A stretch of 37,304 nt of DNA, taken from contig CAJTGE010000047.1 in the NCBI GenBank assembly GCA_910575795.1, forward strand, positions 1 through 37,304. The letters are read 5' to 3'. Origin of the DNA: Clostridiaceae bacterium (GTDB lineage: Bacteria; Bacillota; Clostridia; Lachnospirales; Lachnospiraceae). This document shows, piece by piece, positions 13,667 through 21,109 of the stretch (within the stretch, counting starts at the first letter, position 1; each line of letters begins with the position of its first letter). Position numbers and translations under genes: made by a program. The notes under the pieces were generated by a model. The model had not been told where the DNA came from. It was given only the letters and a program-made list of their open reading frames with translations, and made no database searches.

Positions 13667-13715
13667 ACTGTTATGGAGCTATGATTAAACTTATCAGGAA
13701 AAGAGGAGATTATCC

Positions 13716-14261
13716 ATGGCGCTAACACAAAAAGAAATCTATACAGTCAAAGACATCTACGCTTTGCCCGAGGGACAGCGGGCGGAGCTGATTGATGGGC
13801 AGCTCTATAATATGGCTCCTCCAAAGAGGATACATCAAAAGCTTATAAACCGCCTGTCTCAAACGATTACAAATTATATTGATTCAAAGCATGGTAGCTG
13901 TGAAGTCTATCCCGCTCCATTTGCGGTCTTTCTAAATGCTGATGATACAAACTATGTGGAACCAGACCTTTCCATAATTTGTGACAAAGATAAGCTGGAT
14001 GAATACGGATGCAATGGAGCCCCGGATTGGGTTATTGAGATCGTCTCCCCCAGCACGGAACGTATGGACTACGGGATAAAGCTTTTTAAATACCGATCCG
14101 CAGGCGTACGGGAATATTGGATCATAAATCCTATAAACCGTACCGTCAACATCTATGATTTCCAAAGTAATGAAAAGACCGGCCAATACAGCTTTGATAA
14201 TACTATCATTTCTTGTATTTATGATGATTTGAATATTAGAATAGCTGATTTGCTTTTATAG
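13716..14261 (+). CDS. Uma2 family endonuclease-like protein
   Basis: A 181-aa Uma2/DUF820 protein of the PD-(D/E)xK nuclease superfamily. Visible core: LPEGQRAELIDGQLYNMAPP, the hinge HQKLINRLSQTITNYI, VEPDLSIICDKDKLDEYGC (acidic metal ligand) and PDWVIEIVSPSTERMDYGIK with the ExV...K motif, then YRSAGVREYWIINP. Length is normal for the family. GAGGAG precedes the ATG. Uma2 proteins are plentiful in cyanobacteria and some Firmicutes; their role is unsettled. It lies between the repressor and the integrase, a usual position for accessory genes. Confidence 0.88.
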   Translation: MALTQKEIYTVKDIYALPEGQRAELIDGQLYNMAPPKRIHQKLINRLSQTITNYIDSKHGSCEVYPAPFAVFLNADDTNYVEPDLSIICDKDKLDEYGCNGAPDWVIEIVSPSTERMDYGIKLFKYRSAGVREYWIINPINRTVNIYDFQSNEKTGQYSFDNTIISCIYDDLNIRIADLLL

Positions 14262-14358
14262 AATGGAGAAATCCGTTTGATAGAAAGCCAGCACAAAAAT
14301 ACTATACGGAATTTATAAAAAACAACAGACATAAGATTTAACAGCAACTTCCGAAGAC

Positions 14359-14395
14359 ATATCGCAATCTCAACTTGCATATGCTATCATTCCAA
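14359..14395 (+). repeat. 37-bp direct repeat, copy 1 (upstream of integrase)
   Basis: Matches 16023-16059 with four mismatches. It contains a promoter-like TCGCAA-17-TATCAT (14362-14390) and the palindrome GCATATGC. The predicted transcript would begin within a few bases of the integrase ribosome site, which is unusually close. Confidence 0.8.
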
Positions 14396-14407
14396 GGAGA
14401 TGATCCC

Positions 14408-15988
14408 ATGTATCTGATTTATCTGAGAAAAAGCCGCGCCGACCGTGAATCAGAAGCCCGCGGGGAAGGTGAAACGCTGGCCCGCCATGAAAAAGCGCTC
14501 ACCGAGCTGGCCGCCCGGATGCACCTCCCTGTCGGCGCCGTCTACAAAGAAATCGTTTCGGGCGAGACGATTTCCGCCCGTCCGTGGATGCAGAGGCTTC
14601 TGATTGAAGTCATGCAGGGCCAGTGGGAAGGCGTGCTGGTGATGGAGGTGGAACGTCTTGCCAGAGGCGATACAAAGGACCAGGGAACCGTTTCCGAGGC
14701 TTTTAAATTCAGCAACACCAAAATCATAACCCCATCAAAGACCTTTGATCCGTCTAATGAATTTGACGAGGAATATTTTGAATTCAACCTGTTCATGTCC
14801 CGGCGCGAATACAAAACAATTAACCGACGGATTCAGCGCGGAAGAATGGCCGCCTTTCAGGATGGATGGTACATCTCAGGAACTGCCCCCTATGGCTATG
14901 AAAAGGTAAAGAAAAAAGAAAATAAGGGCTATGTTCTGGAAATTGTTCCGGACGAAGCCAAGGTAGTACGCCTGATCTACCATCTCTATACGCATGGAGA
15001 AGCGCAGAGTGACGGAAGCCTTCAGCCCCTTGGCTCCTATCAGATTCGGGACCGGCTCAATCATCTTTGCATCCCCTCCCGGAGCGGCGGCGCATGGTCC
15101 GCCTCATCTGTACTGGATATCCTTCGCAACCCGGTCTATGCCGGCTTTCAGCGATGGAGCTGGCGCAAGATACAGAAAAAAATAGTTGACGGCCGGATCG
15201 TAGAGACCCGCCCAAAAGACGACGCCTGCCTGAAAGTCCGGGGCCGCTTTGAGTCCATCATAACCGAATCGCAATACGCAGAGGCCCAGCGCATCCGAAC
15301 CGAAAAGCCGCTCCCAAAGAATGGAAGCAATACCCTTCAGAACCCTCTGTCCGGCCTGATTTTCTGCTCCAAATGCGGTTCCCTGATGACCAGGGCTTCC
15401 AGCAACACAAAGACCAATTATCACGTACTTCGCTGCCCCAACACACAATGCAACAATATCTCCGCCCCTCTTCTGCTGATCGAAAAGAAACTGCTGGCCA
15501 GTATTGCCTCGTGGATACCAAAATATGAGCTGGAGTGGCCGGAGGAAACGCCAAAAAATTCTGCGTCCATCATTTCCTTCAGGGAAAATGCCTATAAAAA
15601 TATCCTGCAGGATTATACACAGGCCGAGAAACAGCTCTCTAATACCTTTGATCTTCTGGAGCAGGGAGTATACGATATTAAGACCTTCCAGGAACGCCGG
15701 CGGGTACTTGAAGAAAAAAAGAGCGCCCTGGAGACGGAAATGACACGCCTGAAAAAGGACTACGACGATGCCAAAGCCAGAGAAAAAGCACGGCAGGACT
15801 TCATCCCCAAGGTCAAAAGCCTGATAGAGGTTTACTGGACCGTTGAAGACGCTCCCACCCGGAACAAAATGCTTAAGGAGGTTTTACAGAAGGTTGACTA
15901 TCTGAAAGAAACCCGAAACAAAAAAGGGCAGGGGAAAACAGCAAATTTTTTTCTCCATCTGTATCCGCGTATCCCAAAAGACCTGTAA
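14408..15988 (+). CDS. Large serine recombinase (prophage integrase)
   Basis: A 526-aa site-specific serine integrase. Resolvase domain (1-150): catalytic Ser in YLRKSRAD near residue 8-10, EVERLARGDTKDQGTV active-site loop. Recombinase domain (about 160-260): GTAPYGYEKV, IRDRLNHLCIPSRSGGAWSA and ILRNPVYAGF. Zinc ribbon (about 315-355): CSKCGSLMTR and CPNTQCNN. Coiled coil and tail follow (about 390-490), used for synapsis control. ATG 14408 has AAGGAGA upstream; the frame extends to 14375 but that part crosses the promoter-like repeat. It would integrate and, with a directionality factor, excise the prophage. The crossover site is most likely in the interrupted GH18 gene about 220 bp downstream. 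Confidence 0.95.
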   Translation: MYLIYLRKSRADRESEARGEGETLARHEKALTELAARMHLPVGAVYKEIVSGETISARPWMQRLLIEVMQGQWEGVLVMEVERLARGDTKDQGTVSEAFKFSNTKIITPSKTFDPSNEFDEEYFEFNLFMSRREYKTINRRIQRGRMAAFQDGWYISGTAPYGYEKVKKKENKGYVLEIVPDEAKVVRLIYHLYTHGEAQSDGSLQPLGSYQIRDRLNHLCIPSRSGGAWSASSVLDILRNPVYAGFQRWSWRKIQKKIVDGRIVETRPKDDACLKVRGRFESIITESQYAEAQRIRTEKPLPKNGSNTLQNPLSGLIFCSKCGSLMTRASSNTKTNYHVLRCPNTQCNNISAPLLLIEKKLLASIASWIPKYELEWPEETPKNSASIISFRENAYKNILQDYTQAEKQLSNTFDLLEQGVYDIKTFQERRRVLEEKKSALETEMTRLKKDYDDAKAREKARQDFIPKVKSLIEVYWTVEDAPTRNKMLKEVLQKVDYLKETRNKKGQGKTANFFLHLYPRIPKDL

Positions 15989-16022
15989 ATCGAATCCAAA
16001 ATTAAAAAATTTCAAACAGGGC

Positions 16023-16059
16023 ATATTGCAATCTCAATTTGCATATGCTATAATGCCAA
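16023..16059 (+). repeat. 37-bp direct repeat, copy 2 (downstream of integrase)
   Basis: Second copy of 14359-14395. Here the embedded promoter is better: TTGCAA (16026-16031), 17-bp spacer, TATAAT (16049-16054). Confidence 0.85.
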
Positions 16060-16060
16060 T

Positions 16061-16147
16061 AGGCAAAAAGACAAGATAGCTCTGCGTGAGCAAAAAGGAC
16101 GAGTCCCCGAATGTACGGCTATACAATCGGGGACTCTATTTCTTTTT
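16061..16147 (+). ncRNA. Candidate small RNA between integrase and attachment site
   Basis: Promoter TTGCAA-17-TATAAT (16026-16054) leads into about 87 nt without an ORF, ending in a 10-bp perfect stem GAGTCCCCGA / TCGGGGACTC (16101-16110, 16127-16136) and TATTTCTTTTT, a convincing intrinsic terminator. The body has A-rich strips CAAAAAG twice. Function unknown; it could also be a leftover leader. Confidence 0.5.
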
Positions 16148-16175
16148 GCATCCGCGCATCCCAAAAAGCTTGTAA
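16146..16175 (+). pseudogene. Remnant of the 3' end of a second integrase gene
   Basis: Reads LHPRIPKSL and stop, against LYPRIPKDL and stop at the end of the intact integrase (15958-15988). The following bases are also alike (TAAATCGAAT against TAAAATCAAT). With the 37-bp repeat at 16023 it outlines a deleted second integrase locus. Confidence 0.6.
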
Positions 16176-16189
16176 AATCAATGGATATT

Positions 16190-16963
16190 TTACCATAAAG
16201 CTATCGGTTCATATGTATATCCCCACTCATACGTCATCAGCAGCACGCTGTCCGCCGCCTCCCCCAGCCCGCGGTAATCCATCCCCTCATACAAAAGCCC
16301 TCTCTGCTCCCCGGACGTCTTTGGCGCCAGCGCCACAGTCACGCGGATTCCAAAGACATGCATCACCGTGCGCAGCCGGCGGACAAATTCAACATACCGA
16401 TCCCGATCCTCAGCCAGCACATACTCAAAGTCCACATCCACGCTGCCGTACCCCTTTTGCTGGACCTCCTGCCAAACCGCGCGGATCACCCGCTGCTGAA
16501 CCTCCAGGCTGCCAAGCAGCGTGCTGACAAGATGATTGTTAAAACGGCCGTCCGCGCCAAGTGGCGTCAGAACCAGCTCCGCCATCACACCCCGGCGCTT
16601 TGCCTCCTCCAGGATCTGCCTCTCGCCCGCCTCCTGCGGGTGAATCAGCTCCCCCTCTTCTGTAAAACCATATGAAAACACGGAAATACTGGTCAGATAT
16701 TCACATGTTTCGCTCAGCACCCCGCTGTCAATCCAGGGATACGCATAGCCTCCCATCCAGATCCCGCGCCGGGGACGGCGCAGGAGGCCGTCCCCGGCGC
16801 ATCCTCCGGACCGGCCCTCGTCAGGGACAAAAAGAGCCTGGCCGACAGCCAGGCGGTAGGGCGCTTCAATCTGGTTCGCCCATGCCAGATATAACGGGGA
16901 AACTCCATACAGCGCGGCGATACGGTCAATCGTATCGCCCTCTTTTACCACATAAATTTCCAT
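16190..16963 (-). pseudogene. LysM-GH18 spore-lytic type hydrolase, truncated by the prophage
   Basis: The first 251 codons encode a LysM module (residues 2-47, YVVKEGDTIDRIAALYGVSP) and the front of a YaaH/SleL-type GH18 domain with the catalytic motif SVDVDFEY (Glu180). Family members continue to about 420-430 residues. Here, after the conserved LLMTYEWGYTY, the frame leaves the family and ends EPIALW, stop. The switch is at about 16206-16215, so the 3' third lies beyond the far prophage end. In Bacillus SleL/YaaH cleaves cortex muramic-lactam peptidoglycan in germination. Homology is strong; spore role is by family. Excision would restore the gene. Confidence 0.85.
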
Positions 16964-17170
16964 ACAGGATCCGATTTCCCTGCAGCTATCCTGACTCCCG
17001 TATCCTGAACCGTTCAGGCGGCCTGAACGGCCCCGGCATCTTCGCAGCCGCAGTCTTCTTTATCACTATATATTATATTCCTCCTGCGCTGTGGATTTCC
17101 TCTTTATGTAAGGAACTGTCCGAAAATAACCTGTGAACAGCGCGCCTGACTTTTCTTCGGCAGCGCCGCT
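16964..17170. other. Intergenic region with a REP-like palindrome
   Basis: 207 nt. A 9-bp inverted repeat CCGTTCAGG / CCTGAACGG separated by 3 nt lies at about 17010-17030. No T-run follows on either strand. The rest holds the upstream region of the GH18 gene. No gene seen. Confidence 0.5.
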
Positions 17171-17818
17171 CTAATCCTGCCCGGGAACGCCGTTTTTAGC
17201 GCAGACATCCCGCAGGCAGCACACATCGCACCGCGGTTTTGTCCGCGCTGTACAGACATCCCGGCCGTGGTACACGAGCCGGTGGCAGAAATCGCTGCCC
17301 TCTTCCCCGGGGATCAGCTTCCACAGCGCCATCTCCACCTTCTTCGGCTCCTTTATGTTGTCCGCCAGGCCAATCCGGTTGACAAGGCGGATGCAGTGCG
17401 TATCCGTGACAATCGCCGGCTTGCCGAATATATCGCCCATGATCAGGTTTGCGCTCTTCCTTCCCACGCCTGGCAGCTTTAAAAGCGCGTCAAAATCATC
17501 CGGAACCATGCCGCCGTGCTTGTCGCGCAGAAGCTTCATGCATGCGCTGATATCCCGCGCCTTGCTGTGGCCCAAACCGCAGGGCTTTACGATCCGCTCG
17601 ATCTCCTCAACCGGAGCGTCGGCCAAAGCGTTTACATCCGGATATTTCTCATACAAATCCTTTACGACCACATTAACCCTTGCGTCCGTACACTGGGCTG
17701 CCAGGCGGACGCTCACCAGAAGCTTCCACGCCTGATTATAATCCAGGGTACACCCCGCGTCCGGATACTCCTTCTTAAGCCGTTCAATCACTTCCAGCGC
17801 CAGTTTTTCTTTTGTCAT
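17171..17818 (-). CDS. nth: Endonuclease III (DNA glycosylase/AP lyase)
   Basis: A 215-aa base-excision repair enzyme that removes oxidised pyrimidines and nicks abasic sites. Helix-hairpin-helix LPGVGRKSANLIMGDIFG with the catalytic Lys, then VTDTHCIRLVNRIGL with the catalytic Asp. The C-terminal [4Fe-4S] loop is CTARTKPRCDVCCLRDVC, i.e. C-x7-C-x2-C-x5-C, one residue longer in the first gap than the E. coli form but common in Clostridia. Length is normal. It lies between the interrupted GH18 gene and the NYN gene, same strand. Confidence 0.96.
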   Translation of the reverse strand: MTKEKLALEVIERLKKEYPDAGCTLDYNQAWKLLVSVRLAAQCTDARVNVVVKDLYEKYPDVNALADAPVEEIERIVKPCGLGHSKARDISACMKLLRDKHGGMVPDDFDALLKLPGVGRKSANLIMGDIFGKPAIVTDTHCIRLVNRIGLADNIKEPKKVEMALWKLIPGEEGSDFCHRLVYHGRDVCTARTKPRCDVCCLRDVCAKNGVPGQD

Positions 17819-17906
17819 TCCGCCATCCTCCTGTTTTTGCCGCTCCTTTTTTCAGATGCCTTTTCCGATGTTTTTCAGACGCCTTCCTTCCGGTCAGCCC
17901 TTCTTC

Positions 17907-18830
17907 TCATCCCGCTTCCCCGGCCTGCTTGCGGCGGCGCTTTTTACGCTTCTGCCGGATCTGAACCGGCGCTTCCTCCTCCTGCTTTACGCGGACATAA
18001 ATAATGGAGAGAATCTTATTATGCGGGTTCCTCGCCGAGCGCACCTCCACGGAATCGAACAGCTCGATAAACTGTTTCAGCTTGGAGCAGTTGTAATTGC
18101 GCGGGTCAAAGCCCGGGACGCGCTTGGGCAGGCTGTCCCCCAGCTCCGACAGATCCACCCATCCATCCTCGCCTGCATTGGTGTTGATAATGGAAATGAT
18201 CTCTTTTTCCATCTCGCTGATATCCGGAATGCTGCTGACGCCATTCGCGGCTTCGGCCGATTTTTTGCGCCCTTCCGCGCTGTCCGGCATCTCCGCTCCT
18301 TCCGGCGCGGCTTTTCTAGCTGAGGACGACGAAGCCTCAGACGCGTTCTCCTCGGATGCGTTCCCCTGCTGGACAGCCGCGGCGCCTCCGGTCCCGTCAT
18401 TGTACAGAATATCAAGGAATTTAAAGCTCTCACAGGCTGACACCAGGGCATTCGGCGTCTTCCTCTCCCCCATTCCCAAAACCGTCATGCCCGACTCGCG
18501 CAGCCGCATGACCAGCTTTGTAAAATCACTGTCCGAAGTCACAATGCAAAAGCCGTCCACATTTCCGGAATACAAAATGTCCATTGCATCAATGATCAGC
18601 GCCGAATCGGACGCATTCTTCCCCTGCGTATAATTGTACTGAAATACCGGCGTAATCGCATAATCCTGCAGATTCTTCATCCATGCCTTTACGCTCGAAT
18701 TCTGGAAATCCCCATACAGACGCTTGTACGTCGCCGTGCCGTAATTGCTGACCTCGTCCAGAATTAATTTTACATACCGGCCCGACACATTTTCCGCGTC
18801 AATGAGAACTGCCATTTTCCTGTCACTCAT
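17907..18830 (-). CDS. NYN domain protein with C-terminal OST-HTH/LOTUS domain
   Basis: A 307-aa protein. Residues 1-145 are a NYN (PIN-like) ribonuclease domain: AVLIDAENVSGRYVKLILDE, SDSALIIDAMDILYSG and FCIVTSDSDFTKLVMRLRES carry the metal-binding Asp residues. A Ser/Ala/Glu-rich linker follows (about 150-200), then an OST-HTH/LOTUS domain (MEKEIISIINTNAGEDGWVD, LSELGDSLPKRVPGFDPRNY), thought to bind structured or G-rich RNA. The C-terminus is strongly basic (RQKRKKRRRKQAGE). Likely an RNA-processing nuclease. It stands alone on the minus strand. Confidence 0.88.
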   Translation of the reverse strand: MSDRKMAVLIDAENVSGRYVKLILDEVSNYGTATYKRLYGDFQNSSVKAWMKNLQDYAITPVFQYNYTQGKNASDSALIIDAMDILYSGNVDGFCIVTSDSDFTKLVMRLRESGMTVLGMGERKTPNALVSACESFKFLDILYNDGTGGAAAVQQGNASEENASEASSSSARKAAPEGAEMPDSAEGRKKSAEAANGVSSIPDISEMEKEIISIINTNAGEDGWVDLSELGDSLPKRVPGFDPRNYNCSKLKQFIELFDSVEVRSARNPHNKILSIIYVRVKQEEEAPVQIRQKRKKRRRKQAGEAG

Positions 18831-19150
18831 TCACTCTGGTTTCCTTTCTTTGCCCGCTTTTTGTAAGAGCTCAGGCCAATCCGGGCCCTTACCGATTCTT
18901 GTGCATGTCCCGCCAGACGGGCGATTTTTATCTGCCTTTCGCGCCTTTCCCCAATTGCCCCATATGCGCGGCGGCGAAGGAACCGCTGCTGTTCTGGCAT
19001 TTCGCACGGTTCCTGTCATGTCAGCCTGCGCAAAAAACGCCCCGGCAGACATACGCGTTCCGGAATCCTTTCTACCCCTGCCGGGCTGCAGGCCGGATTC
19101 CGGAATCTACTGTAAGTGTATCATGCCAGGACGCTTTCATCAAATGTTTT
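18831..19150. other. 320-bp intergenic region upstream of the NYN gene
   Basis: No gene seen on either strand. Holds a hairpin CCCGCC / GGGCG with a short T-rich tail in plus-strand orientation (about 18908-18928) and an inverted pair CCGGAATCC / GGATTCCGG (about 19059 and 19092). The NYN promoter and the end of the GH13 transcript should lie here but neither can be placed with certainty. Confidence 0.4.
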
Positions 19151-21013
19151 TCACGATTTCTTTTTTAAATAGTAGAAACCATACGCCGGGATATTCACTC
19201 CGCGGGGCTGCATATGCGCGCCGGTAAACAATTCTTCATATTCCTCCCCGCCCTCATCGATCCATGCGGTCTTATCAAACTCGCTGAAATTAAAGAGCCC
19301 GATGATCGTCTCGCCTTCATAATGACGTCCGATGCACAGAACGGAAGCCTCCCATGTCTCAATCGTCCATGTATCCGCATCGCATACAAACGCCTTCTCC
19401 CTTTTCCTGATCTCCTCCAGGCGTTTCAGGCGCGGGAATAGCTTTCCTTCCACCGTATCCGGATCCTTTATCTGCGCCGCCAGCTCCCAGCGCATCGGGC
19501 CGCGGTGCAGGTAGCGGGAATCCGCCGCCTTGTTCGGATCCTCCTTGTACGTATAGTCATTTACCTGCCCGATCTCGTCGCCGCTGTAGAGAACCGGAAT
19601 GCCGGACTGCATAAACATATATGCGTGCAGCGTCACATCAAAGCGGATCGCCTTCTCCATGGCCTCCGGATCGCCCTCAAAGCCGGCCTTTTCAATTCCG
19701 CACATGGATGCCGTCGTCCCGCAGAACCGGGCGTCCCCGGTGACCGGATCCGCATTGTAAAGCTCTCCGCGGCTCACGCTGCCCTCCGTAAAGCCCTGGA
19801 AGAAATCGTTTAAATATTTCTTATGGGAGCGCTCCCCAATGCCCTCCTGCATCAGAGTCCCATAGTCCAGCCCCCAGCCGATATCGTCATGGCAGCGCAG
19901 ATAATTTAAGAACACATATTCTTTGGGAAGGCCGTTTACAATATCAAGCTGCTTCTTTAACAGGCTTACATCCCGTGTCGCCACCGTATGCCATGTCGTC
20001 GCCATAGTTGTCACATTATAAAGCATATGGCATTCCGGTTTCTCAACGGTTCCAAAATACGGAACCACCTTTTCCGGCTCCATCACCACCTCGCCCAAAA
20101 GCAGCACGCCGGGACACACAATCTCACAAATCATGCGCATCATGCGCACAATCGTATGTACCTGGGGCAGGTTGCGGCACTGGGTATTCAGTTCCTTCCA
20201 TATATAAGGAACCGCGTCGATACGGATAATGTCAATTCCCTGATTGGCGAGGTAGAGGAAATTATACATCATCTCATTAAACACCCTGGGGTTTTTATAA
20301 TTTAAATCCCACTGATACGGGTAAAAGCTGGTCATCACAAAATGTCCCGCGTCGGGAAGCCATGTAAAATTGCCCGGCGCCGTCGTGGGGAATACCTGCG
20401 GAACCGTTTTCTCATACATAGCCGGAATTTCATAATTATCAAAGAAGAAATAGCGGCTCATGTACTCCCCGTCCCCCTGGCGCGCCCGTTTTGCCCACTC
20501 ATGATCCTCCGAGGTATGGTTCATCACAAAATCCATGCAGATATTGATTCCCCTTTTGTGGCAGGATGCCGTCAAATGGGCCAGATCCTCCATGGTTCCC
20601 AGCTTCTCCTGCACCTTCCTGAAATCAGCCACCGCATAGCCGCCGTCCGAGCGTCCCTCTACTGTGTCAAGAAACGGCATCAGATGCACATAGTTCACAT
20701 TACACGCTTCCAGATAATCAAGCTTCTTTTCCACGCCCCTGATCGTGCCGGCAAAATTGTCGATATAGAGCATCATGCCCAGCATATCGTTCCGTTTATA
20801 CCAGTCTGGATGCTGTTCCCGCTTTTCATCCGACTCCTTCAGCGCTTCGCCCCGCTCTGCGTAATACCGGCGCATCTGATCGCACAGCTCAGCAAACATG
20901 GAGCTGTTGTCATAAAGCTCCGTATAAAGCCATTTCAGCTCCTCAAAATGACGTGAGAACCGCGCCTCGTAAATCTCTCCTTTCGCCTTGCTTTTTGAAC
21001 CCGTTTTCATCAT
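19151..21013 (-). CDS. GH13 alpha-glucosidase family, amylosucrase-like (GH13_4)
   Basis: A 620-aa enzyme of the alpha-amylase clan with the amylosucrase/sucrose hydrolase layout: a long helical N-terminal domain (residues 1-90, LYTELYDNSSMFAELCDQMR) and then the barrel from GMMLYIDNFAGTIRGVEKKL. Catalytic residues are visible: nucleophile Asp in GIDIIRIDAVPYIW, acid/base Glu in VLLLGEVV, and transition-state Asp in NYLRCHDDIGWG. It probably cleaves or transfers glucose from sucrose or alpha-glucosides in the cytoplasm; no signal peptide. GAGAGGAAGG precedes two adjacent ATGs; either may be used. It is a single gene between NYN and the ABC operon. Confidence 0.88.
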   Translation of the reverse strand: MMKTGSKSKAKGEIYEARFSRHFEELKWLYTELYDNSSMFAELCDQMRRYYAERGEALKESDEKREQHPDWYKRNDMLGMMLYIDNFAGTIRGVEKKLDYLEACNVNYVHLMPFLDTVEGRSDGGYAVADFRKVQEKLGTMEDLAHLTASCHKRGINICMDFVMNHTSEDHEWAKRARQGDGEYMSRYFFFDNYEIPAMYEKTVPQVFPTTAPGNFTWLPDAGHFVMTSFYPYQWDLNYKNPRVFNEMMYNFLYLANQGIDIIRIDAVPYIWKELNTQCRNLPQVHTIVRMMRMICEIVCPGVLLLGEVVMEPEKVVPYFGTVEKPECHMLYNVTTMATTWHTVATRDVSLLKKQLDIVNGLPKEYVFLNYLRCHDDIGWGLDYGTLMQEGIGERSHKKYLNDFFQGFTEGSVSRGELYNADPVTGDARFCGTTASMCGIEKAGFEGDPEAMEKAIRFDVTLHAYMFMQSGIPVLYSGDEIGQVNDYTYKEDPNKAADSRYLHRGPMRWELAAQIKDPDTVEGKLFPRLKRLEEIRKREKAFVCDADTWTIETWEASVLCIGRHYEGETIIGLFNFSEFDKTAWIDEGGEEYEELFTGAHMQPRGVNIPAYGFYYLKKKS

Positions 21014-21109
21014 TACCTTCCTCTCCTTTTACTGTAAATTCCAGCTTATTATGTGATCGATTTCATATAGAATCCTAGCACACCTTTCAGAGGAATACAA
21101 GACCTCCTG

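Noticed and set aside
14359..16059. The two 37-bp repeats as attL and attR
   Set aside because: They flank only the integrase gene and not the prophage; the GH18 gene breaks about 150 bp further on. They hold promoter elements, so a duplicated control region is more likely.
16672..17136. Long plus-strand frames over the GH18 and nth genes
   Set aside because: Shadows of GC-rich minus-strand genes, with Arg/Pro/Ser-rich composition and no ribosome sites.
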